From Erysipelotrichaceae bacterium (GTDB taxonomy: Bacteria > Bacillota_I > Bacilli_A > Erysipelotrichales > Erysipelotrichaceae): a stretch of DNA of 5,501 bases. A model generated the notes under the pieces. The model saw only the letters and a program-made list of their open reading frames with translations, was not told where the DNA came from and did not search any database. Positions 1-4,806 of the stretch are shown piece after piece. Within the stretch, counting starts at the first letter, position 1. Every line of letters starts with the position of its first letter. The position numbers and the translations under genes are program-made. The stretch spans positions 1 to 5,501 of the forward strand of contig JAFWFB010000024.1 of the NCBI GenBank assembly GCA_017512625.1. Direction: 5' to 3'.

Positions 1-485
1 GCGAATCCTATGACCAGATGGTCGAAAGCGTCTTTGAGGATGAAGAACCGGCTAAGGCTCCGGTGATCGAGGAAGAAGAGGAAGAAAGCGAACCCGAAGA
101 GGTCAAGGAAGAAAAACCGGTAGTTAAAGCCGAAAAGAAAGAAGAACCTAAACCGGCTCCTAAGAAGACTTCAAGCAAGGTTGATCTGGAAAGCCTTAGA
201 AGCAACAACGAATACGTCTCCAAATTTGAGGAGATCGCTGCCGGAAGCAAACCGGTCAAAGAGGAACCTAAGAAGAAACGTTCAAAGAAAAGAGATGACG
301 AAGACCGTAAGCTCAGACCTAACGAACTCAATAAGGACCGTGAATACGAATTCAAGGTCGAGTATTCCGATGAGGAACTGGAAGAGATCGAAGCTTACGA
401 GGAAGAACTCGAAGCCAACAGCTGGATCGAGGATGACGACATCAACTTCGATGAATATGATGCTTACTACGACGAGGAAGATTAA
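1..485 (+). CDS. nusA: NusA C-terminal part (5' end outside window), with long charged tail
   Basis: Partial gene: the frame is open from the left edge (first whole codon at base 3) to TAA at 483-485, showing 160 residues. The identification as NusA, the transcription elongation/termination/antitermination factor that binds RNA polymerase and RNA, rests mainly on position directly before ylxR-ylxQ-infB. The first visible residues (ESYDQMVESVFEDEE) would fit the region just after the second KH domain, so the S1 and KH domains should lie upstream. What is visible is a low-complexity tail: a Glu-rich block, a Lys/Pro/Glu block, a short less biased segment (SLRSNNEYVSKFEEIAAG), a basic patch (KKKRSKKR) and a very acidic Asp/Glu/Tyr end (FDEYDAYYDEED). 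Acidic NusA extensions occur in some Bacillota and Mollicutes; B. subtilis NusA lacks one this long. An ATG at 18 is merely internal. The stop overlaps the ylxR start in TAATG. It could instead be a different charged protein, but the context makes that unlikely. Confidence 0.78.
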   Translation, partial: ESYDQMVESVFEDEEPAKAPVIEEEEEESEPEEVKEEKPVVKAEKKEEPKPAPKKTSSKVDLESLRSNNEYVSKFEEIAAGSKPVKEEPKKKRSKKRDDEDRKLRPNELNKDREYEFKVEYSDEELEEIEAYEEELEANSWIEDDDINFDEYDAYYDEED

Positions 486-745
486 TGAGAAAGATCCCGA
501 TGCGCAAATGTGTAGTCACCGGTGAATCCTTACCGCAGAAAGAGCTGTTAAGGATCGTCCGTACCCCCGAAAAAGAGATCAGGGTGGACACCGTTGGCAA
601 GATGAATGGCAAAGGCGCCTACATCAAAAAGGATCCGGCTCTGATCGAGACTTTAAAGAAGAAAAACATACTGTCCCGTTTGTTTGAAATGGAAGTCCCG
701 GATGAGATCTACGATGAAATATTGAGGGTACTGAATGAGCAATGA
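485..745 (+). CDS. ylxR: YlxR / RnpM family RNA-binding protein (DUF448)
   Basis: A complete 86-residue protein, the normal size for the YlxR family. Recognisable family features are the N-terminal RKIPMRKCVVTGE segment (residues 2-14), the ELLRIVR strand (20-26), the GKGAYI motif (42-47, usually GRGAY) and a C-terminal helical part ending in EIYDEILRVL. Members are small basic cytosolic RNA binders. In B. subtilis the protein has been described as RnpM, a modulator of RNase P; that role is transferred here from family knowledge. The start at 485 is supported by an AGGAAG SD at 475-480 inside the nusA end and by the TAATG overlap with the nusA stop, so translation is probably coupled. The gene lies between nusA and ylxQ, its conserved position in Bacillota. 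The 3' end overlaps ylxQ by 11 bases. Nothing is missing or unusual. Confidence 0.93.
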   Translation: MRKIPMRKCVVTGESLPQKELLRIVRTPEKEIRVDTVGKMNGKGAYIKKDPALIETLKKKNILSRLFEMEVPDEIYDEILRVLNEQ

Positions 746-1061
746 CTTATTGTCACTGATCGGACTGGCAGCCAAGGCCGGAAAGATCTGCTATGGCGAG
801 ACACTGTTTAATACCTTTAAAAAAGGCACGATACACTATGTCTTTATCAGCAATGATCAAAGCGCCCGCAGTCTCAAACAGATCCACAATAAGTGTTCAT
901 ATTATCAGGTTCCTTATCACGAGGGCTTTGATAGCATCACGCTATCCAAAGTCGTCGGCAAGACAAACATTAAGAATATCGGTATAACCGATAAGAATTT
1001 TACTGAATTGATTAGAAGGAGGGAAACAGATGGCAAAACCAGTGAAAAAGAAAAAGAATAA
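735..1061 (+). CDS. ylxQ: YlxQ, ribosomal protein L7Ae/L30e-like RNA-binding protein
   Basis: A complete 108-residue protein of the L7Ae/L30e/Gadd45 fold, a family that binds kink-turn-like RNA. Visible family features are the N-terminal [15 protein letters not shown] helix and glycine turn (residues 8-22), a core strand ([10 protein letters not shown], about 34-43), the CSYYQVPY segment (54-61) and [18 protein letters not shown] (75-92). The start at 735 follows a GAGGG SD (724-728) and overlaps the end of ylxR, as expected for coupled genes. The precise role of YlxQ in bacteria is not settled; its place between nusA and infB points to RNA or ribosome work. The tail is oddly charged ([15 protein letters not shown]), and its last 32 coding bases are shared in another frame with the start of infB. 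The infB SD also lies inside this gene. Confidence 0.92.
   Translation: MSNDLLSLIGLAAKAGKICYGETLFNTFKKGTIHYVFISNDQSARSLKQIHNKCSYYQVPYHEGFDSITLSKVVGKTNIKNIGITDKNFTELIRRRETDGKTSEKEKE
1014..1023 (+). promoter_or_regulatory. Strong ribosome binding site for infB inside ylxQ
   Basis: AGAAGGAGGG lies six bases before the ATG at 1030, within the ylxQ reading frame. It matches the anti-SD of 16S rRNA almost fully and fixes the infB start despite the 32-base overlap with ylxQ. It suggests that IF2 is initiated efficiently and independently of ribosomes finishing ylxQ. Confidence 0.88.
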
Positions 1062-2868
1062 CAACAGCAGGAACAACCGGGGAGACCGGAATCAGGCACC
1101 GGTCAAGGAACGCGCTAAAGTCGAAAGCATCACTTATCATGATGGCATGACGGTCGCTGAACTGGCTGAAGCTACCAACCGGAATGCCTCAGAGATCATC
1201 AAGGTCCTGTTCATGCTTTCCAAGATGGTTACCATCAACTCTCCGTTGGATGATGAATCCATCGAGCTGGTGTGCATGGAATTCAATATCAAGGCTACCA
1301 AGGTCGAGAAAAACGAAGAAGAAGTGCTGATGGACAAAGAAGCCGATGATCCGCAGGATCTGAAGGAAAGAGCACCGATCGTCACCATCATGGGTCACGT
1401 CGACCATGGTAAGACCACCCTTTTGGACTACATCCGTAGTACCAAGGTCGTTGAAGGCGAGTTCGGCGGTATCACGCAGCATATCGGTGCCTATCAGGTA
1501 TCGATCGATGGCCGTCCGATCACTTTCCTGGATACTCCGGGACATGAGGCATTTACTGCCATGCGTGCCCGTGGTGCCAGTGTCACTGATATCAGTATCA
1601 TCGTCGTCGCTGCTGATGACGGTGTAATGCCACAGACCAGAGAAGCCATCGACCATTCCAAGGCCGCCGGTGTACCGATCATCGTTGCGGTAAACAAGAT
1701 GGATAAGCCGGAAGCCAATCCGGACCGCGTACGTAACGAGATGTCGGAGCTGGGACTGATGCCTGAAGAATGGGGCGGTGATACCATTTTCGTCAACTGT
1801 TCAGCAAGGACTGGTGAAGGCGTCAGGGATATCCTTGATTCCATCCTGGTTCTGGCTGAAGTATCCGAACTTAAAGCCAATCCGAAAAAGAATGCTTCCG
1901 GAACCGTTATCGAGGCCCGTCTTGATAAGGGAAGAGGTCCGGTAGCTACCCTTTTGGTACAAAACGGTTCCCTGCACCAGGGCGATTACCTGGTAGTCGG
2001 AACAGTCTATGGCCGTGTCCGTAAGATGGTCAACGATGAAGGCAAGGAGATCGAAACCGCCTTACCTAGCACACCGGTCGAGATCATCGGTTTACAAGAC
2101 GTACCGGAAGCCGGTGACCTGTTCAAGGTCTTTGACAACGAGCGTGAAGCCCGTGCCCTTAGCGATAAGCTGGCCAGGGAAAAGATCGAGAAACAGCGCC
2201 GTCATACCAGTGCCATGACCCTTGATGATCTGGCTAAACAGATCGAACAGGGTGAGGTCCAGGAGATCCCGGTAATCGTCAAGGCTGATGTTTCCGGTAG
2301 TGCTGAAGCTGTCGCTTCATCCCTTAGCAAGATCGAAGTCGATGGCGTCAAGGTCAACATCATCCGTGCTACTGCCGGTGCTATCTCGGAATCCGATGTC
2401 ATGCTTGCCAGTGCCTCCAAGGCCATGATCTATGGCTTCAACGTCCGTCCTGATGCCAATGTCCGAAAGAAAGCTCAGGAAGAAGGCGTCGATATCCGTT
2501 TGCATAACATCATCTACAAGGCTGTAGAAGAGATGGAATCCGCTATGAAGGGTATGCTTGCTCCGGTCTATGAAGAGCAGATACTCGGCCAGGCTGAAGT
2601 CCGCAAGATCTATAAGGTCTCCCGTGTCGGTACGATCGGTGGCTGTATGGTTACCGATGGCAAGATCGTTCGTGACTGCAAGGTCCGTCTGATCAGGGAA
2701 GGCGTAGTCATCTATACCGGTAAGCTTGGTTCCCTTAAGCGTTTTGAAAACGATGCCAGGGAAGTTAACAGCGGTTATGAGTGCGGATTAACGATTGAGA
2801 ATTATAATGATATTAAAGAAGGAGATGTCATCGAAGCTTTCGATGATGTCGAAGTAGCGGTAGCATAA
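1030..2868 (+). CDS. infB: Translation initiation factor IF-2
   Basis: A complete 612-residue IF2, the GTPase that places initiator fMet-tRNA on the 30S subunit and promotes 50S joining. A short Lys/Asn-rich leader (residues 1-30) precedes an IF2 N-terminal helical domain (about 36-88, [21 protein letters not shown]). The G domain follows: G1 GHVDHGKTT (122-130), switch [13 protein letters not shown] (146-157), G3 DTPGH (168-172) with the family's catalytic His172, G4 NKMD (222-225) and G5 SAR (258-260). Domain II begins near 290 ([20 protein letters not shown]). The C-terminal fMet-tRNA-binding part ends with [22 protein letters not shown] (583-604). All GTPase motifs are intact. The protein is shorter than the B. 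subtilis or E. coli form because the variable N-terminal region is reduced. The start is set by the SD at 1014-1023. The stop overlaps the rbfA start as TAATG. Confidence 0.98.
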   Translation: MAKPVKKKKNNNSRNNRGDRNQAPVKERAKVESITYHDGMTVAELAEATNRNASEIIKVLFMLSKMVTINSPLDDESIELVCMEFNIKATKVEKNEEEVLMDKEADDPQDLKERAPIVTIMGHVDHGKTTLLDYIRSTKVVEGEFGGITQHIGAYQVSIDGRPITFLDTPGHEAFTAMRARGASVTDISIIVVAADDGVMPQTREAIDHSKAAGVPIIVAVNKMDKPEANPDRVRNEMSELGLMPEEWGGDTIFVNCSARTGEGVRDILDSILVLAEVSELKANPKKNASGTVIEARLDKGRGPVATLLVQNGSLHQGDYLVVGTVYGRVRKMVNDEGKEIETALPSTPVEIIGLQDVPEAGDLFKVFDNEREARALSDKLAREKIEKQRRHTSAMTLDDLAKQIEQGEVQEIPVIVKADVSGSAEAVASSLSKIEVDGVKVNIIRATAGAISESDVMLASASKAMIYGFNVRPDANVRKKAQEEGVDIRLHNIIYKAVEEMESAMKGMLAPVYEEQILGQAEVRKIYKVSRVGTIGGCMVTDGKIVRDCKVRLIREGVVIYTGKLGSLKRFENDAREVNSGYECGLTIENYNDIKEGDVIEAFDDVEVAVA

Positions 2869-3212
2869 TGTCAATACATCTTAAAAGAGTAGAATCTCTC
2901 ATCAAGAAGAATCTGATGGAGATCATCACCTATAAATTGAAGGACCCTAATGTCGGATTTGTAGCTATCAATGATGTCAAGGTTTCCAGCGATTTATCTT
3001 ACGCCAAGGTCTTCTGTTCCTTTCTTGGTTCCAAAAACTACAACGAAGCCGGAATCAAGGCTCTGAATAATGCCAAAGGCTATCTGAGAAGCGAACTGTC
3101 CAAGACCCTTGATACCAGAAAAACACCGGAATTATCCTTCATCATTGATGACAGTCTCGATCAGGGAAGAAAGATCGAAGGAATTCTTAAAAGGGTGATC
3201 AAGGAGGATAAA
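2868..3212 (+). CDS. rbfA: RbfA, 30S ribosome-binding factor (lacks its own stop)
   Basis: The 115 residues from 2868 form a full-length RbfA compared with about 117 in B. subtilis. RbfA is a type II KH-like protein that binds the 30S subunit and helps late 16S rRNA 5'-end maturation and cold adaptation. Family features are N-terminal RVESLIKKNLMEII (7-20), KLKDPNVGF (23-31), VKVSSDLSYAKVFCSFLG (37-54), the helix with the AKG kink in place of GXXG (69-71), and LRSELS...RKTPELSFIIDDSLDQG (73-100) closing with RKIEGILKRVIKEDK. The protein looks complete at Lys115, exactly where the pgi ATG begins, yet no stop follows in frame. A TAA at 3209-3211 in one alternative frame and TGA-TAA at 3214-3219 in the other show that a one-base change would terminate it normally. 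It follows infB, its usual neighbour. Confidence 0.88.
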
Positions 3213-4496
3213 ATGATAAATCTTAATTTGGATAACATCATCCAGGACGTAGATTTTGAAGCTTACGCCGATAAGGCCAAAGAGATCGACCTTATGATCA
3301 ATGAGGGAACCGGTGCCGGTGGAGAATTCTGCGGCTGGACGAGCTGGCCTTTCGATTACGATAAGGAAGAAGTCGAAAGGATCAAGAAAACGGCTGCCCG
3401 TTTAAGAGAGATCAGCGATGTCATCGTGATCATGGGCATTGGCGGTTCCTATCTTGGAGCCAAATCCGCCATCGATATGATCAAGGGACATCTTAGTGAA
3501 GACAAACCGGAGATCATGTTCGCGGGAATATCCTTCTCCGGGCGTGAATACCGTCACCAGCTACAGTATCTGGAAGGAAAGGATGTCAGCCTAATCTGCA
3601 TCTCCAAATCAGGCAGCACCACCGAGACTTCTGCCTGCTTCCGTCTGTTTAGACAATATGTCGAAAAGCGTTATGGCAAGCAAGAGTCGATCAGACGAAT
3701 CGCGATCGTCACCGATAAGCAGAAAGGCCTTCTTAAGCCTTTATGCGATGAACGGGGCTATGACCGCTTCGTCATTCCGGATGAGATCGGCGGACGTTTC
3801 AGCGTCATTACCCCGGTCGGTCTGTTACCGATGGCTTGTGCCGGAATCGATATCGATGAATTCATCAGAGGTATCCAGGATTCAGCCAAGAAATACGATA
3901 ACAGTGACATCATGAGCAATGATGCCTATAAATATGCGGTAGTACGCAATGAGATGATGAGATCAGGCCGTACCAATGAGGTCTATGTCACCTATGAACC
4001 GGATATGGATTCCTTTGGTGAATGGCTAAAACAGCTGTTTGGTGAATCCGAGGGCAAGGATGGCAAGGGTATCTTCCCCGCAACCATCGTCTGTACCCGT
4101 GACCTGCATTCCTTAGGTCAGTTTATCCAGCAGGGCAATAACCAGATCCTGTTTGAGACCGTCTTTGATATCGAAAACCCGACAGAGGACGTGGAATTTC
4201 CATATGACCAGGATAACGATGACAACATGAACTACCTTTCCGGTAGATCATTGAACTGGATCAATAAGCAGGCCTTTATGGGAACCCTTAAGGCCCATGT
4301 TGAGGATGGCAAGGTCCCTAATGTCATCATCAGCCTTAAGGATGATACCTGTTACAGTTGTGCCTATGCGATGTATTTCTTCTTCAAGGCCCTGGCCATG
4401 TCAGCCTACATGCTCGGTGTCAATCCGTTCGATCAGCCGGGAGTTGAGATCTACAAAAACAACATGTATGAACTCTTAGGCAAGCCGAAGAAATAA
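2868..4496 (+). CDS. Single continuous RbfA-Pgi reading frame (542 codons)
   Basis: There is no stop codon between the rbfA and pgi parts: residues 1-115 are a full RbfA and residue 116 is the natural Met of Pgi, in the same frame. Ribosomes that read through rbfA without recoding would therefore make a two-domain protein with no linker (junction RVIKEDK/MINLNLD). The start ATG at 2868 overlaps the infB stop (TAATG) and has no strong SD of its own, so it is likely coupled to infB. Because the pgi SD is preserved at the junction, the frame may give both a fusion and free Pgi. The halves are described separately below. Whether the frame is continuous in the living cell, or results from one extra A in the run at 3210-3213 (real or an error), cannot be decided from the sequence. 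Confidence 0.75.
   Translation: MSIHLKRVESLIKKNLMEIITYKLKDPNVGFVAINDVKVSSDLSYAKVFCSFLGSKNYNEAGIKALNNAKGYLRSELSKTLDTRKTPELSFIIDDSLDQGRKIEGILKRVIKEDKMINLNLDNIIQDVDFEAYADKAKEIDLMINEGTGAGGEFCGWTSWPFDYDKEEVERIKKTAARLREISDVIVIMGIGGSYLGAKSAIDMIKGHLSEDKPEIMFAGISFSGREYRHQLQYLEGKDVSLICISKSGSTTETSACFRLFRQYVEKRYGKQESIRRIAIVTDKQKGLLKPLCDERGYDRFVIPDEIGGRFSVITPVGLLPMACAGIDIDEFIRGIQDSAKKYDNSDIMSNDAYKYAVVRNEMMRSGRTNEVYVTYEPDMDSFGEWLKQLFGESEGKDGKGIFPATIVCTRDLHSLGQFIQQGNNQILFETVFDIENPTEDVEFPYDQDNDDNMNYLSGRSLNWINKQAFMGTLKAHVEDGKVPNVIISLKDDTCYSCAYAMYFFFKALAMSAYMLGVNPFDQPGVEIYKNNMYELLGKPKK
3201..3207 (+). promoter_or_regulatory. Consensus Shine-Dalgarno for pgi inside the rbfA end
   Basis: AAGGAGG followed by five bases and the ATG at 3213. 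Its strength and spacing are ideal for internal initiation, which is the main argument that pgi is also, or only, made as a separate protein. It encodes the Lys-Glu-Asp near the RbfA C-terminus at the same time. Confidence 0.88.
3213..4496 (+). CDS. pgi: Glucose-6-phosphate isomerase
   Basis: Read from Met at 3213 this is a 427-residue Pgi, slightly shorter than the 450-residue B. subtilis enzyme. It interconverts glucose 6-phosphate and fructose 6-phosphate in glycolysis, in the cytosol. In Pgi numbering the features are GTGAGGEFCGWTSWP (32-46), the sugar-phosphate (SIS-type) glycine loop GIGGSYLGA (75-83), SKSGSTTET (132-140) contacting the phosphate, PGI signature 1 around DEIGGRFSVITPVGLLP (190-206, with catalytic-site Arg195), ESEGKDGKGIFP (278-289, with the catalytic Glu), DLHSLGQ (297-303, His299) and signature 2 ending NPFDQPGVEIYK (404-415, Lys415). 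All active-site residues known for the family are present, so it should be active. The start is set by the SD at 3201-3207, although the frame is also open upstream into rbfA. DUF1653 follows after one base. Confidence 0.96.
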   Translation: MINLNLDNIIQDVDFEAYADKAKEIDLMINEGTGAGGEFCGWTSWPFDYDKEEVERIKKTAARLREISDVIVIMGIGGSYLGAKSAIDMIKGHLSEDKPEIMFAGISFSGREYRHQLQYLEGKDVSLICISKSGSTTETSACFRLFRQYVEKRYGKQESIRRIAIVTDKQKGLLKPLCDERGYDRFVIPDEIGGRFSVITPVGLLPMACAGIDIDEFIRGIQDSAKKYDNSDIMSNDAYKYAVVRNEMMRSGRTNEVYVTYEPDMDSFGEWLKQLFGESEGKDGKGIFPATIVCTRDLHSLGQFIQQGNNQILFETVFDIENPTEDVEFPYDQDNDDNMNYLSGRSLNWINKQAFMGTLKAHVEDGKVPNVIISLKDDTCYSCAYAMYFFFKALAMSAYMLGVNPFDQPGVEIYKNNMYELLGKPKK

Positions 4497-4497
4497 G

Positions 4498-4722
4498 ATG
4501 GATATCAAAGTAAAAGGGATCTATCGCCATTTCAAAGGCAATTATTACCTGGTCGAGGACCTGGCCAAAGACAGTGAGACCCTGGAAACGATGGTGGTCT
4601 ACCGCCAGCTTTACGGCGATGGCTCTCTATGGGTCAGGCCGCTTGCGATGTTTACGGAAGAAGTCAACCGCAATGGTCAGAAATACCGCTTTGAATTAGT
4701 GGAATTAAGGGATGACAATTAA
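4498..4722 (+). CDS. DUF1653 family small protein
   Basis: A complete 74-residue protein of the DUF1653 family (small cytosolic proteins of unknown function, common in Bacillota and Proteobacteria). The diagnostic pattern is clear: GIYRHFKGNYY (residues 7-17), DSETLE (25-30, usually HSETLE), VVYRQLYGDGSLWVRPLAMF (33-52) and a C-terminal YRFE strand (63-66). It has no signal peptide or membrane segment. The ATG is one base after the pgi TAA (TAAGATG) with only a weak purine stretch before it (GAAGAAA, 4487-4493), so translation is probably coupled to pgi. It seems to be the last gene of the operon, since a new promoter follows, although no clear terminator is visible. No function can be assigned; the conserved Tyr/Arg/His/Trp residues hint at ligand or nucleic-acid binding, but that is inference. 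Confidence 0.92.
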   Translation: MDIKVKGIYRHFKGNYYLVEDLAKDSETLETMVVYRQLYGDGSLWVRPLAMFTEEVNRNGQKYRFELVELRDDN

Positions 4723-4732
4723 TGTCCACAAA

Positions 4733-4760
4733 TTGACAAAGCAGTTAATTAGAGTAGAAT
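4733..4760 (+). promoter_or_regulatory. Sigma-A type promoter of the lipoprotein gene
   Basis: A perfect -35 TTGACA (4733-4738), a 16-bp spacer and a near-consensus -10 TAGAAT (4755-4760), only 11 bases after the DUF1653 stop. Transcription would start near 4767-4768. The surrounding sequence is AT-rich. The near-consensus boxes suggest strong, constitutive expression of the downstream gene as a separate unit. Confidence 0.8.
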
Positions 4761-4768
4761 TATATTTG

Positions 4769-4787
4769 AATCGCTTTTTGTGCGATT
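4769..4787 (+). promoter_or_regulatory. Short hairpin at predicted 5' end of lipoprotein mRNA
   Basis: AATCGC (4769-4774) and GCGATT (4782-4787) can pair as a 6-bp stem around a 7-base loop, TTTTTGT. The stem begins one or two bases after the predicted transcript start, a position in which hairpins can protect mRNA from 5'-end decay. It is not followed by a T run, so a terminator reading is weak. The role is inferred. Confidence 0.45.
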
Positions 4788-4795
4788 TAGAAGAT

Positions 4796-4801
4796 GAGGA
4801 G
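4796..4801 (+). promoter_or_regulatory. Ribosome binding site of the lipoprotein gene
   Basis: GAGGAG with five A residues before the ATG at 4807. It fixes the start that gives a complete signal peptide with lipobox. Confidence 0.85.
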
Positions 4802-4806
4802 AAAAA

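Noticed and set aside
8..355. Ser/Leu-rich open frame on the - strand opposite the NusA tail
   Set aside because: The repetitive Ser/Leu composition is the mirror of the Glu/Lys codons of the tail; there is no supporting start signal.
181..525. + strand open frame overlapping the nusA end and ylxR start
   Set aside because: It is an out-of-frame reading of two supported genes, with no family resemblance.
1189..1880. Antisense open frames (1189-1656 and 1494-1880, - strand) opposite infB
   Set aside because: They lie opposite the highly conserved IF2 G domain, have no SD or family-like sequence, and are explained by the codon bias of infB.
3209..3211. TAA in the -1 frame as the intended rbfA stop through -1 frameshifting
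   Set aside because: There is no X-XXY-YYZ slippery heptamer just upstream; the +1/A-run explanation with TGA-TAA fits the junction better.
4761..4766. TATATT as the -10 box of the lipoprotein promoter
   Set aside because: The spacing from TTGACA would be 22 bp, too long for sigma-A; TAGAAT at 16 bp fits better.
4769..4787. Inverted repeat after DUF1653 as a rho-independent terminator of the operon
   Set aside because: The stem has only 6 bp with three GC pairs, the T run is in the loop rather than after the stem, and it lies downstream of a clear promoter, so a 5' leader hairpin is a better reading. No other terminator was seen between 4723 and 4806.
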